A stretch of 64,000 nucleotides of DNA, from the NCBI RefSeq assembly GCF_004912135.1, contig NZ_STGU01000014.1, positions 22,090-86,089 on the forward strand. Direction: 5' to 3'. This stretch comes from Rhizobium rosettiformans W3. GTDB taxonomy: Bacteria; Pseudomonadota; Alphaproteobacteria; Rhizobiales; Rhizobiaceae. The translations under genes were made by a program, and so were the position numbers. The notes beneath the pieces are model-generated. The model ran no database searches. It had not been told where the DNA came from and saw only the letters and a program-made list of their open reading frames with translations. Shown here in pieces: positions 26,637 through 35,731 of this stretch; position 1 is the first letter of the stretch, and every line of letters starts with the position of its first letter.

Positions 26637-27677
26637 TCAGCCGTAACGGTAAGGCTTGCCGGCCTTTTCCATGTCGGCATTGTACTTCTTGAGGATCTCG
26701 ACGACCTTGCCGGTGCGCTCGGTCTGCTTGGCGACCTCTTCCCAGAAGACATGTGCCGCATCCTCGACCGTCTTCCATTCCGCATCGGGAATGCTGGTAA
26801 GCTCGAGACGGCCACCTTCGGCGCGCAGGCGGGCTTCGCCACCCCAGTACCAGTGCAGACGCTTATAGTGAGAGCTGTCCATGCACATCTGCCAGAGCGT
26901 CTGCAGGTGCGGCGGGACCTCGTTCCAACGGTCGGCATTGGCGAAGAAGGAGCCGCACCAGCCGCCCGAGACATTGTTGGTCAGGAAGTACTTGGTGACG
27001 TCGACCCAGCCGGACGTGAAGACCTCGGTGATACCGGACCAGGCGATGGCGTCGATTTCACCGGTCTGCATGGCAACCGGCACATCTTCAAACGGAATGG
27101 TGACCGGGACGACGCCGAACTGCGACAGGAACTGGCCAGCCGTCGGGAAGGTGAAGACGCGCAGGCCCTTCAGGTCGTCGAGCTTGGTGATCGGCTTGTT
27201 GGTGGCAAAGTTGCACGGGTCCCAGGCGCCAGCCGAGAGCCACTTTACGCCGACTTCCGAATAGGCCTGATCCCAGATTTCAGCGAGACCATATTCGTAG
27301 AACAGCGTCGGCACGTCGAGGCTGTAGCGCGAGGCGAAGGGGAAGTAGCCACCGAAGACCTTGATGTCGACGGGCGAGTTCATCGAGTCGTCGTCGGACT
27401 GTACGGCATCGATGGTGCCGGCCTGCATGGCGCGGAAGAGTTCGCCGGTGGGCACGAGCTGGTCGGCGGTGAAGAGCTGGATTTCCATCTCGCCATTGGC
27501 CGCCTTGTTGAAGGCATCGACCGCCGGACGGACGACGAATTCGGCAAGAGCCGCACCGGCATAGGTCTGCAGGCGCCAGGTGATCTTGGCGTTCTGCGCC
27601 TTGACATAAGGGGCTGCCAGAACGGCCGGGGTCGCCATGGCGGCGGTTTTCAGGAATGAACGTCTGCTATTGGTCAT
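26637..27677 (-). CDS. TRAP transporter solute-binding protein (DctP family), Tat signal
   Basis: A 346-residue periplasmic receptor. The N-terminus TNSRRSFLKTAAMATPAVLA has a twin-arginine motif and ends near APYVKA. The DctP fold is evident in LFRAMQAGTIDAVQSD, WLSAGAWDPCN and the helix LKGLRVFTFPTAGQFLSQFG, with the usual Arg that binds a carboxylate. It captures the operon substrate and passes it to DctQM. Tat export of a TRAP receptor suggests folding before export. The start is the ATG of MTNSRRSF; 16 upstream residues in frame are not used. Confidence 0.9.
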   Translation of the reverse strand: MTNSRRSFLKTAAMATPAVLAAPYVKAQNAKITWRLQTYAGAALAEFVVRPAVDAFNKAANGEMEIQLFTADQLVPTGELFRAMQAGTIDAVQSDDDSMNSPVDIKVFGGYFPFASRYSLDVPTLFYEYGLAEIWDQAYSEVGVKWLSAGAWDPCNFATNKPITKLDDLKGLRVFTFPTAGQFLSQFGVVPVTIPFEDVPVAMQTGEIDAIAWSGITEVFTSGWVDVTKYFLTNNVSGGWCGSFFANADRWNEVPPHLQTLWQMCMDSSHYKRLHWYWGGEARLRAEGGRLELTSIPDAEWKTVEDAAHVFWEEVAKQTERTGKVVEILKKYNADMEKAGKPYRYG

Positions 27678-27782
27678 TTCGTTTCCCTCTGTTCTTCGTT
27701 TCTTTTGAAGCCCGCAAGACATCAAATCCGGCGGGTAGTCCTGGTGCCGGGCCCGTTTGCCGGGCCTCTTGTCATTCGAACG

Positions 27783-29132
27783 CTAGCCTCTGAGATAGAT
27801 CTGGCTTGGCAGCCAAGTCGCGATCTGCGGGAAGATCATGATGATCACCATGCCGAGCATCATGATCAAGACGAAGGGGATGACCGACCGGTAGATGTCG
27901 ATCAGGCGGATATCCGGGGGCGCCATCGCCTTCATCAGGAAGAGATTGTAGCCGAAGGGCGGGGTCATGTAGGCGATCTGGCAGGTGATCGTGTAGAGCA
28001 CGCCGTACCAGATCAGCGCATTGTCGACGCCGAGATCAAGCTTGCCGACAAGCGGGATGTAGAGCGGCGCCACGATGACCAGCATGGCTGTATCGTCGAG
28101 AAACGCGCCCATCACCAGGAACGACAGCTGCATCATGATCAGGATCTGCCAGGGCGTCAGTCCGATGTCGTTGACCAGCAGCTTCTCGATCGCCCTCACT
28201 GCACCCAGACCGTCGAAGACCGCGCCGAAGCAGAGGGCCGCCAGAATGATCCACATGAACATGCAGGAAATGCCGAGCGTCTGCTCGAGCACCCGGTTCC
28301 AGACGGCCTTGGTGAGGCGGCCCTTGTACCAGGCGGCAAAGAGTGCACCGAGCGCACCGACGGCGGAGCTTTCCACCAGACTAGTGATGCCCATCAGGAA
28401 AAGGCCCATCATCAGGAAGAAGATGAGGAACGGCAGGATACCCGCCCGCGCGAGCTTGAGCTTTTCGACCATCGGCATGTCGCGCTCTTCCTTGGGAAGG
28501 GCGGGACCGAGCGCCGGGTTCAGCCGGCAGCGGATGATGATGTAGAGGCAGAACATCGTTGCGAGCAGCAGGCCCGGGAAAACCCCGGCAAGCCAAAGCT
28601 GGCTCACCGGCTGGCGCGCAATCATGCCGTAAAGCACAAGGACTACGCTCGGCGGGATCAGGATCCCAAGCGAACTTCCGGCCTGGATGACGCCGGAGAC
28701 CATGATCTTGTCATAGCCCCGCCGCAGCAGCTCGGGCAAAGCGATGGATGCGCCGATTGCCATGCCGGCAACCGAGAGCCCGTTCATCGCCGAGATTACC
28801 ACCATCAGACCGATCGTGCCGACCGCGAGGCCGCCCGGCATACCGCCGAACCAGACATGGAAGGCCTTGTAGAGGTCTTCGGCGATTCCCGATTCCGACA
28901 GCATGTAGCCCATGTAGATGAAGAGCGGCAGCGTCAGCAGCGGATACCACTTCATCAGCTTCATGCCGGCCGAAAAGCCCATTTCGAAGCCGCCATTGCC
29001 CCAGAGGAGCGCCGCCGCGACAACGCCGACAAAACCGATGGTCGCAAACACGCGCTGTCCCGTCAGCATCGACAACATCATCGACGAGAACATGAGAAGC
29101 GCGATCATTTCGTAGCTCAGGAACTCGCTCAT
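27783..29132 (-). CDS. TRAP transporter large permease (DctM family)
   Basis: A 449-residue inner membrane protein with about 12 hydrophobic spans. Motifs of the family include PLFIYMGYMLSESGIAEDLY, GSSLGILIPPSVVLVLYGMIA and the C-terminal ITCQIAYMTPPFGYNLFLMKA. It is the ion-coupled transport subunit. It starts at an ATG overlapping the dctQ stop (ATGA), so the two membrane subunits are translated together. The longer in-frame opening lies inside dctQ. Confidence 0.93.
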   Translation of the reverse strand: MSEFLSYEMIALLMFSSMMLSMLTGQRVFATIGFVGVVAAALLWGNGGFEMGFSAGMKLMKWYPLLTLPLFIYMGYMLSESGIAEDLYKAFHVWFGGMPGGLAVGTIGLMVVISAMNGLSVAGMAIGASIALPELLRRGYDKIMVSGVIQAGSSLGILIPPSVVLVLYGMIARQPVSQLWLAGVFPGLLLATMFCLYIIIRCRLNPALGPALPKEERDMPMVEKLKLARAGILPFLIFFLMMGLFLMGITSLVESSAVGALGALFAAWYKGRLTKAVWNRVLEQTLGISCMFMWIILAALCFGAVFDGLGAVRAIEKLLVNDIGLTPWQILIMMQLSFLVMGAFLDDTAMLVIVAPLYIPLVGKLDLGVDNALIWYGVLYTITCQIAYMTPPFGYNLFLMKAMAPPDIRLIDIYRSVIPFVLIMMLGMVIIMIFPQIATWLPSQIYLRG

Positions 29133-29638
29133 GCGATCGGCCTCCCCATAGCGACCGCAAGATCCTTGATGAAGATCGAGGTCGCCTGCAGGAAGGTCAG
29201 GATAATGCCGATCACCATGACGATCTTCACGGGCGCCATATAGGGTGACCAAGAGGAGTAGCTGGTTTCACCGTATTCCAGTGCATAATTCGTGCTCGAC
29301 ACGCCGCCCCAGAGCAGGAAGAAGAGGTAGACGAACAACATCATGATCGTCACCACGTCGACGACGGCCTTCGTCCTCGGCGACCAGCGGCCGTAAAGCA
29401 GATCCATGCGGACATGGCTGTCGAGCTGCAGCGAATAGGCGCCGCCCAGAAGGTAATAGCCGGCCATGACGAACTGCGCCATTTCCAGTGTCCAGTGGGC
29501 GGGCAGGAACAGGCCTTTCGAAATGGACGAATAGAGCAGGATACCCATCATGACGAAGACGCCGTACATGACGATGCGCCCGACGCGGCGATTGAAGGCG
29601 TCGATGACGCGCACATAGGTCTGGAGAGCCTGCGGCAT
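29129..29638 (-). CDS. TRAP transporter small permease (DctQ family)
   Basis: A 169-residue protein with four predicted membrane spans (for example GRIVMYGVFVMMGILLYSSI and VVDVVTIMMLFVYLFFLLW), and the family feature LDSHVRMDLLYGRWSP between spans 2 and 3. It pairs with DctM. It follows the N-formylglutamate amidohydrolase-like gene by 106 bases. Confidence 0.9.
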   Translation of the reverse strand: MPQALQTYVRVIDAFNRRVGRIVMYGVFVMMGILLYSSISKGLFLPAHWTLEMAQFVMAGYYLLGGAYSLQLDSHVRMDLLYGRWSPRTKAVVDVVTIMMLFVYLFFLLWGGVSSTNYALEYGETSYSSWSPYMAPVKIVMVIGIILTFLQATSIFIKDLAVAMGRPIA

Positions 29639-29744
29639 CAGCTCACCGCCGCCCCGAACCGCCCGAGCGGTCCTCGTCTTGTTATCTCGTATGCCGGCAT
29701 CCGTTCCCTCTTTGATATGTGGTTTGCCCAGCGTTTCCGAATAG

Positions 29745-30518
29745 TTATGCGACCCTTTCGAGCGCTCCTGAAATCAAGTCCGCGAGATAGGCGGAGACAG
29801 CCTCCACGCCCGCATCGTCACGCACGAGGTCGTTGCGAACCTCGATCATGACATTGGCCAGACCGAGCGGCAGCGCATGCAGGCGCAGCGTATGCGTCAC
29901 GCCGTCTTCGGGCCCGTAAGGCGAGTTTCGTTCGACGCGATAGGGACCGCCGGCGGCGGCGGCCTCCAGCATCGCATCCGCAAGACGGCTGTCCGTGTCA
30001 TGCAGAATGCCGATCTCGACCTCCCGCGGCTTGCCGAAATAGACCGGCGTGAAGGTATGGATGGTCACGACGACGGGCTTGCGCCCCTCCCCGGCGATCC
30101 TGGAAAGCTCGGCCGAAACGCGATCATGAAACGGAATGTAGAGGGCAGCCGTCCGGGCGTAACGCTCCGCCGGCGCCAGATCCCGGTTCCCGGGGATCTC
30201 GTAGATCTCGCTCTTCTCCGGCATGGCGGCAGGCGATTCCGGGGGACGGTTGCAGTCGTAGATCAGCCGGGAAAAGCGCTGGTGAACGAGCACACCGTCC
30301 AGCGCAGTTGAGAGGCGGCGGGCGATGGCCAGAGCACCGGGATCCCAGGCGATGTGGCTGGAAAGCGCGTCCGCCGAGAGGCCCAGATCTCCGGCAGCGG
30401 CCGGCAGCACGGCGGAGGCATGCTCGCAGACAAGCACGACACCGCTGGTCCCTGTTGCATTCTCCAATGCAACAGCTTCACCATCCGATGCTGTCAGGAT
30501 CCCCGACCTCAAAAGCAT
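29745..30518 (-). CDS. N-formylglutamate amidohydrolase-family hydrolase
   Basis: A 257-residue protein of the FGase family (PF05013). It has VVLVCEHASAVLPAAAG (metal-binding His region), RFSRLIYDCNRPPES, VVTIHTFTPVYFGKPREVEIGILHD and MIEVRNDLVRDDAGVEAV. Family enzymes hydrolyse amide bonds of acylated amino acids (HutG cleaves N-formylglutamate). In this operon it is the first gene, ahead of a TRAP importer and a glutamine-synthetase-like ligase, and no other hut gene is present. I infer that it may cleave the gamma-glutamyl amide at the end of the route. The start is the ATG of MLLRSGIL with GGGGGAATTC upstream. Confidence 0.85.
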   Translation of the reverse strand: MLLRSGILTASDGEAVALENATGTSGVVLVCEHASAVLPAAAGDLGLSADALSSHIAWDPGALAIARRLSTALDGVLVHQRFSRLIYDCNRPPESPAAMPEKSEIYEIPGNRDLAPAERYARTAALYIPFHDRVSAELSRIAGEGRKPVVVTIHTFTPVYFGKPREVEIGILHDTDSRLADAMLEAAAAGGPYRVERNSPYGPEDGVTHTLRLHALPLGLANVMIEVRNDLVRDDAGVEAVSAYLADLISGALERVA

Positions 30519-30700
30519 GCTGAATTCCCCCGGGCTCGTTGGCCCTTGTTCTTTCCGAAGAGAATTCTTCACGGTTAAGCGTCTGTCAATCCGCCACTGA
30601 AAATTTCTCTTCAAAGGGAGATTGACTCAATTGTGACAGCGAGGCTTAATCCTGAAAAAGCCGGCGACAGATCGGCTTGAGGGGAGTCAATCGGTCCTTG
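30519..30700. promoter_or_regulatory. Divergent promoter region between the FGase/TRAP operon and rpiR
   Basis: 182 bases separate two divergently read genes. It contains TGAAAATTTCTCTTCA (30598-30613), which has TGAA...TTCA arms and an inner GAAAATTTC near-palindrome, the style of site bound by several RpiR-family repressors. This is a weak candidate operator and promoters cannot be placed with confidence. Confidence 0.4.
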
Positions 30701-31570
30701 ATGAATGCGTCCACGACGGTGTCGGACGTGATCCATGCCCATTTCGATGGGCTGACGCGTGCCGAGCGGCAGCTGGCCGAGAGCCTGCTGCAGAACTACC
30801 CGGTCTCCGGATTGGGCAGCATCACGACCGTTGCCGAAAATGCGGGTGTCTCCACGCCGACCGTCGCGCGCATGGTCCAGAAACTCGGATACAAGGGCTA
30901 TCCGGAATTCCAGGCGCATCTGCATCAGGAGCTCGAGGCGGCGATCTCCAACCCGATCGCCAAGCATGATCGCTGGGCGGCCAATGCGCCAAACCGGCAT
31001 ATCCTCAACCGTTTTGCGGAAGCCGTCATGGCCAATCTGCGCAATTCGCTGGGAGAACTCAGGACCGCGACTTTCGACGACGCCGCGCGGCTTCTGGGCG
31101 ACCGCAACCGGAGCCTCTACTTCGTCGGGGGACGCATCACCGGGGCGCTCGCCGAGTATTTCTTCACCCATATGCAGGTGATCCGACCGCGGACCACGCT
31201 GATGTCGTCGAATGCCAGTTCCTGGCCGCAGCACGTCCTCAACATGCAGTCCGGCGACGTTCTCGTGATCTTCGACATCAGGCGCTACGAAGCCGATCTG
31301 ACGACGCTGGCCGAGGTCGCCCGCGCCAATGGCGTCGAAATCATCGTCTTCACTGACCAGTGGATGTCCCCGGTCGCCAAGCATGCGCGGGACTGCTTCA
31401 AGCTCCACATCGAAGCGCCCTCGGCCTGGGACAGCTCCGTCGTCACCCTGTTTGTCGTCGAAGCCTTGATCGAAGCCGTGCAGAGCTCGTCCTGGGACGA
31501 GACGCGCGAGCGCATGAACACGCTGGAGGGGCTTTTCGAGCAGGCACGCCTGTTCAGGAGGCCCCGGTGA
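30701..31570 (+). CDS. MurR/RpiR-family transcriptional regulator with SIS domain
   Basis: A 289-residue regulator. Residues ~1-80 are an RpiR helix-turn-helix (LTRAERQLAESLLQNYPV, VAENAGVSTPTVARMVQKLGYKGYPEFQ). Residues ~120-255 form a SIS sugar-phosphate-binding domain (LYFVGGRITGALAEYFFTHM, LVIFDIRRYEADLTTLAEVAR, IIVFTDQWMSPVAKHA). The usual Ser-rich phosphate loop (G-x-G-x-S) is GGRITG here, so the ligand may not be a classic sugar phosphate. It stands between two transport operons, divergent from one and parallel to the other, and may control both. The ATG at 30701 is preferred to TTG starts upstream. Confidence 0.88.
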   Translation: MNASTTVSDVIHAHFDGLTRAERQLAESLLQNYPVSGLGSITTVAENAGVSTPTVARMVQKLGYKGYPEFQAHLHQELEAAISNPIAKHDRWAANAPNRHILNRFAEAVMANLRNSLGELRTATFDDAARLLGDRNRSLYFVGGRITGALAEYFFTHMQVIRPRTTLMSSNASSWPQHVLNMQSGDVLVIFDIRRYEADLTTLAEVARANGVEIIVFTDQWMSPVAKHARDCFKLHIEAPSAWDSSVVTLFVVEALIEAVQSSSWDETRERMNTLEGLFEQARLFRRPR

Positions 31571-31718
31571 GACGCATTCCTGGAGATGGAGGGACCAATT
31601 CCTGGCGATGGAAACCTGAAGTTCGGACAATATTCGGGCGACCCGCCAACCGTCATATAACGATAACACAGCGCACCTAAGTCAACCCCATCGCTGCCAA
31701 CCTCAGAGGAGAACCACA

Positions 31719-32822
31719 GTGAACAATCTTCGCAAGATCCTGTCGATGACGACTGCTATCGTCATGGCAACCTCGGCTGTTGCCGTCGCCGAGCCGAGCG
31801 CCGAGCTCATCGAAGCTGCCAAGAAAGAAGGCATGCTGACCACGATCGCCCTGCCCCACGACTGGTGCGGCTACGGCGCCGTCATCGACGCCTTCAAGAA
31901 GAAGTACCCGGAAATCACCGTCAACGAACTGAACCCGGACGCAGGTTCGGCTGACGAAGTCGAAGCCATCAAGGCAAACAAGGACAACAAGGGCCCGCAG
32001 GCTCCTGACGTCGTCGACGTTGGTCTCGCTTTCGGCCCGCAGATGAAGGCCGAAGGCCTGCTGCAGCCTTACAAGGTCTCCACCTGGGATGAGATCCCGG
32101 ACAACATCAAGGACGCTGAAGGCTACTGGTACGGCGACTATTACGGCGTCATGTCCTTCCTCGTGAACAAGGACCTGGTGACCAACACGCCGAAGGACTG
32201 GGCTGATCTTCAGAAGCCGGAATATGCCGGTCAGGTCGCTCTCGCCGGTGACCCGCGCGCGTCCAACCAGGCTATCCTCGGCGTACTCGCAGCCGGCATG
32301 GCATCCGGCGCTGCTGCCGGCAAGGACGCTGGCGAAGCTGGTCTGAAGTACTTCGGCGAACTGAACAAGGCCGGCAACTTCGTTCCGGTTATCGGCAAGT
32401 CCGGCACGCTCGCTCAGGGCGCAACCCCGATCGTCGTCATGTGGGACTACAACGCGCTCGCCGCACGTGACACGCTCGCCGGCAACCCGCCGGTCGAAGT
32501 CGTCGTTCCCGCATCCGGCGTTCTCGCTGGCGTCTACGTTCAGGGTATCTCGGCCTACGCCCCGCACCCGAACGCTGCCAAGCTGTGGATGGAGCACCTG
32601 TATTCCGACGAAGGTCAGCTTGGCTGGCTGAAGGGCTACTGCCACCCGGCCCGCTTCAACGCCATGGTCAAGGCCGGCAAGGTTCCGCAGGACCTGCTCG
32701 ACGCTCTGCCGCCGGCTGAATCCTATGAGAAGGCCTACTTCCCGACGCTCGAAGAAGTCGACGCCAACAAGGCTGCTGTCGTCGGCGGCTGGGACAGCGT
32801 CGTCGGCGCCAACGTCCAGTAA
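31719..32822 (+). CDS. ABC transporter solute-binding protein (AfuA/FbpA-like)
   Basis: A 367-residue periplasmic protein. A Sec signal peptide ends at about residue 24 (AVAVAEP). The fold is that of cluster D binding proteins for iron(III), thiamine, sugar phosphates or polyamines: APDVVDVGLAFGPQMKAEGLLQPY, SFLVNKDLV, WADLQKPEYAGQVALAGDPRASNQA. The codons are strongly biased (C-ending), which fits very high expression. AfuA of this family binds hexose phosphates, and RpiR plus a PP2C protein in the neighbourhood would fit a phosphorylated substrate; this is inference. Confidence 0.88.
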   Translation: MNNLRKILSMTTAIVMATSAVAVAEPSAELIEAAKKEGMLTTIALPHDWCGYGAVIDAFKKKYPEITVNELNPDAGSADEVEAIKANKDNKGPQAPDVVDVGLAFGPQMKAEGLLQPYKVSTWDEIPDNIKDAEGYWYGDYYGVMSFLVNKDLVTNTPKDWADLQKPEYAGQVALAGDPRASNQAILGVLAAGMASGAAAGKDAGEAGLKYFGELNKAGNFVPVIGKSGTLAQGATPIVVMWDYNALAARDTLAGNPPVEVVVPASGVLAGVYVQGISAYAPHPNAAKLWMEHLYSDEGQLGWLKGYCHPARFNAMVKAGKVPQDLLDALPPAESYEKAYFPTLEEVDANKAAVVGGWDSVVGANVQ

Positions 32823-32838
32823 AGTCTGAGCTTGATGT

Positions 32839-32870
32839 GCCGCCCCGATCTTTTCTAAGGTCGGGGCGGC
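32839..32870 (+). promoter_or_regulatory. Intercistronic hairpin after the binding-protein gene
   Basis: A perfect 10-bp stem GCCGCCCCGA / TCGGGGCGGC with a 12-base loop, 17 bases after the stop of the binding-protein gene and before the permease genes. It probably works as a 3' stabilizer or partial terminator that keeps the binding protein more abundant than the membrane parts. Confidence 0.7.
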
Positions 32871-32920
32871 GCTTGCATTTTAAGAAGATCCGTCGAAACG
32901 CGGGCAGAGGGGCAGATCGA

Positions 32921-33811
32921 ATGTCGACAGAGGCGGTGAGTCCGGGCCATCAGGCAAGGCCACGAACAAAACTTCCACTTCACTGGCTGGGCGTCGTCCC
33001 CTTCGCAGCCTTCGTGTTGCTCTTCCTGATCCTGCCAACCATGAAGATCGTCATCGGCGCTTTCCAGCGGCCGGACGGCTCCTTCACCTTCGACAATGTG
33101 CTCGGCCTGTTCACGCCGTCGATCATGGCGGCCTACTGGATTTCCATCAAGATCAGCCTCACCTCGGCTATCCTCGGATGCCTGATCGGCTTTGCCGTCG
33201 CCGCCGCCGTTATTCTCGGCGGATTGCCTGCCTGGATCCGCAGCCCGCTTTTGACCTTTTCGGGCGTCGCCTCCAACTTCGCCGGCGTTCCGCTCGCCTT
33301 TGCCTTCCTGGCGACTCTCGGTCCGGTCGGCATGCTGACCGTCTTCCTGAAGACCCAGCTCGGCATCGATCTGCGCCTCCTCGGCTTCAACCTCCTCTCC
33401 TTCTGGGGGCTGACGATCACCTATCTCTTCTTCCAGATCCCGCTGATGATCCTGATCATCACGCCGGCGATCGACGGCCTGAAGCGCGAATGGCGCGAGG
33501 CGGCCTCCATCCTCGGCGCAACGAACTTTCAGTACTGGCGGATGGTTGCTTTCCCCATTCTTCTGCCCTCGATCCTCGGCACCATCGCGCTCCTCTTCGC
33601 AAACGCCTTCGGTGCCGTCGCAACCGCGATCGCATTGACCGGCTCGTCGTTGAATATCGTGCCGATCCTTCTCTTCGCCCAGATCCGCGGCGACGTGCTG
33701 GGAGATCCCCATCTCGGCTACGCGCTTGCCTTCGGCATGATCGTCGTCACCGGAATTGCCAATGGCCTCTACATCTGGCTGCGCGCCCGCAGTGAAAGGT
33801 GGATGAAATGA
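32921..33811 (+). CDS. ABC transporter permease subunit 1
   Basis: A 296-residue inner membrane protein with six spans. The cytoplasmic EAA loop reads DGLKREWREAASILGATNFQYWRMVAFPILLPSILG. It belongs to the PotB/FbpB-type permeases of the same operon as the upstream binding protein. The start is the ATG of MSTEAVSPGH with GAGGGG upstream; the frame opens earlier across the hairpin but that part is not protein-like. It overlaps the next permease by four bases. Confidence 0.9.
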   Translation: MSTEAVSPGHQARPRTKLPLHWLGVVPFAAFVLLFLILPTMKIVIGAFQRPDGSFTFDNVLGLFTPSIMAAYWISIKISLTSAILGCLIGFAVAAAVILGGLPAWIRSPLLTFSGVASNFAGVPLAFAFLATLGPVGMLTVFLKTQLGIDLRLLGFNLLSFWGLTITYLFFQIPLMILIITPAIDGLKREWREAASILGATNFQYWRMVAFPILLPSILGTIALLFANAFGAVATAIALTGSSLNIVPILLFAQIRGDVLGDPHLGYALAFGMIVVTGIANGLYIWLRARSERWMK

Positions 33812-34590
33812 AACGTCTCTGGGCTTGGGCCGCGCTGATCTTCGGCCTCCTCTATTTCATCCTGCCGCTCATCGGCATGACCAACTTCTCGCTCAAGATG
33901 CGCCGCGGCGAGTATTCCTTCGACGCCTATGCCAAGGTGCTTGCCGATCCGCGCTTCCAGGAAACCTTCAGCTACTCCGTCACCATGGCGCTGATGACCA
34001 TCGTCTTCGGCGTCCTGCTGATCGTGCCGACCGCCTATTGGGTGCGACTCAAGATGCCCGGTCTGCGCCCCTATATCGAATTCGTCACCCTGCTGCCGCT
34101 CGTCATTCCCGCCATCGTCGTCGTCTTCGGCTATATCAGGCTCTACAACACATCGAGCTGGCTGCCGCTGACCGGCTCGTCCGCTGGTACCAACATGTTG
34201 TTGATGTTCGGCTACGCCACGCTCGGACTGCCCTACATGTACCGCGCAGTGGACACAGGCCTCAGGACGATCGACGTGGCAACGCTGACCGAAGCGGCAC
34301 AGAGCCTCGGAGCCGGCTGGGCCACGATCATCGGCCGCATCATCCTGCCGAATGTCTCGGTCGCCGTCATGTCGGGCGCTTTCGTCACCTTCGCCATCGT
34401 GATGGGCGAATTCACGATGGCTGCCCTTTTGAACAAGCCGGCCTTCGGTCCCTACATGCAGCTGCTCGGCGCCAACAGGGCCTATGAGCCCGCGGCACTC
34501 GCCGTGATCGCCTTCGGCATCACCTGGGCCTGCCTTGGCCTGATGCAATTGGTTTCCCGCCTCCAGAAAACAGCCCCGCGCCAGGCTTGA
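33808..34590 (+). CDS. ABC transporter permease subunit 2
   Basis: A 260-residue permease (PotC/FbpB type) with six spans. Its EAA loop is TLTEAAQSLGAGWATIIGRIILPNVSVAVMSG. The start overlaps the stop of subunit 1 (ATGA), so both membrane subunits are made in equal amounts. Confidence 0.9.
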   Translation: MKRLWAWAALIFGLLYFILPLIGMTNFSLKMRRGEYSFDAYAKVLADPRFQETFSYSVTMALMTIVFGVLLIVPTAYWVRLKMPGLRPYIEFVTLLPLVIPAIVVVFGYIRLYNTSSWLPLTGSSAGTNMLLMFGYATLGLPYMYRAVDTGLRTIDVATLTEAAQSLGAGWATIIGRIILPNVSVAVMSGAFVTFAIVMGEFTMAALLNKPAFGPYMQLLGANRAYEPAALAVIAFGITWACLGLMQLVSRLQKTAPRQA

Positions 34591-34602
34591 GGACTTTCTT
34601 TC

Positions 34603-35655
34603 ATGACGTTCCTGACACTCTCCCATCTCAAGAAATCCTTCGGCGCCACGCAGGTCGTGCACGACTTCAACATGGCGATCGACAAGGGCGAATTCATTTC
34701 CTTCCTCGGGCCGTCCGGCTGCGGCAAGACCACGGTGCTGCGCATGATCGCCGGCTTCGAGACACCCTCGGGCGGCACCATCGAGATCGATGGCAAGGAT
34801 CAGACCAGCCTGAAGCCGAACCAGCGCAATATCGGCATGGTCTTCCAGGCCTATGCGCTCTTCCCCAACATGAATGTCTTCGACAATGTCGCCTTCGGCC
34901 TGAAGATTGCCGGCATGCCGAAAGCCGACATCGAGGCGCGCGTGAAGGAGATGCTGGCCCTCATCCATCTCGAACAGCTGGCTGAGCGTTTTCCCTATCA
35001 GCTCTCGGGTGGCCAGCAGCAGCGCGTGGCGCTCGCCCGCGCCCTTGCCCCGAAGCCGCAGGTCCTTCTTCTCGATGAGCCGCTATCGGCGCTCGATGCG
35101 AAGATCCGCGTCTCGCTCCGCGAGGAAATCCGCCAGATCCAGCAAAAGCTCGGCATCACGACGGTCTTCGTGACCCATGACCAGGAAGAGGCGCTGTCGA
35201 TCTCGGACCGCATCGTCGTCATGAATGCCGGCAAGGCCGACCAGATCGGCACGCCCTTCGAGATCTACAACCGGCCGACAACCCGCTTCGTGGCTTCCTT
35301 CGTCGGAACGCTCAACGTCTTGGACGCGATTGTCGCCGATCAGTCCGCCGGCATGGTCCGCATCGGCGATCAGACGCTGGCGATCCGCGAGACGATCCCC
35401 GCGGCGAACGGTTCGCCCATCCAGCTTGCCATGCGCCCGGAAGCCGGCTCGCTGGCGGCGATCGGCGATGCGACCGTTCGTGGCCAGGTGACATCGAGCC
35501 AGTTCCTCGGCTCCGTCATCCGCACGCGCATTGCGGTCGACGGCAAGATGCTCTCCTTCGACACCTTCAACGATCCCGGCGTCAAACCGCCTGTCGTTGG
35601 CGACACCGTCGGCGTCAAGATCGACCCCGCCGCCTTGATCGTGCTCGCCGACTGA
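34603..35655 (+). CDS. ABC transporter ATP-binding protein with TOBE domain
   Basis: A 350-residue ATPase of the PotA/FbpC type. Walker A is GPSGCGKTT (about residues 36-44), the signature LSGGQQQRVALARAL, Walker B VLLLDEPLSALD and the switch His in VTHDQEEAL. Residues ~280-350 are a TOBE domain (QLAMRPE...), often a site of substrate-dependent regulation. It energizes the importer formed by the two permeases. Confidence 0.93.
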   Translation: MTFLTLSHLKKSFGATQVVHDFNMAIDKGEFISFLGPSGCGKTTVLRMIAGFETPSGGTIEIDGKDQTSLKPNQRNIGMVFQAYALFPNMNVFDNVAFGLKIAGMPKADIEARVKEMLALIHLEQLAERFPYQLSGGQQQRVALARALAPKPQVLLLDEPLSALDAKIRVSLREEIRQIQQKLGITTVFVTHDQEEALSISDRIVVMNAGKADQIGTPFEIYNRPTTRFVASFVGTLNVLDAIVADQSAGMVRIGDQTLAIRETIPAANGSPIQLAMRPEAGSLAAIGDATVRGQVTSSQFLGSVIRTRIAVDGKMLSFDTFNDPGVKPPVVGDTVGVKIDPAALIVLAD

Positions 35656-35687
35656 GGCAAACCGGTCTTAAGGATCGATCGATCAGG

Positions 35688-35713
35688 ATGCCGTCCGACA
35701 GGGCGGCATTCTT
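35688..35713 (+). terminator. Probable terminator after the ABC ATPase gene
   Basis: A 9-bp stem ATGCCGTCC / GGGCGGCAT (one G-U pair) with loop GACA, followed by a T-rich TCTTT. It lies 33 bases after the ATPase stop codon and may end or attenuate the operon before the alcohol dehydrogenase gene. Confidence 0.6.
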
Positions 35714-35731
35714 TGCATTTGGAGGAAGCCC

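Noticed and set aside
27705..29243. A 512-codon plus-strand frame over dctM
   Set aside because: Composition is extremely rich in His, Asp, Gln and Arg, as expected from reading a membrane-protein gene backwards.
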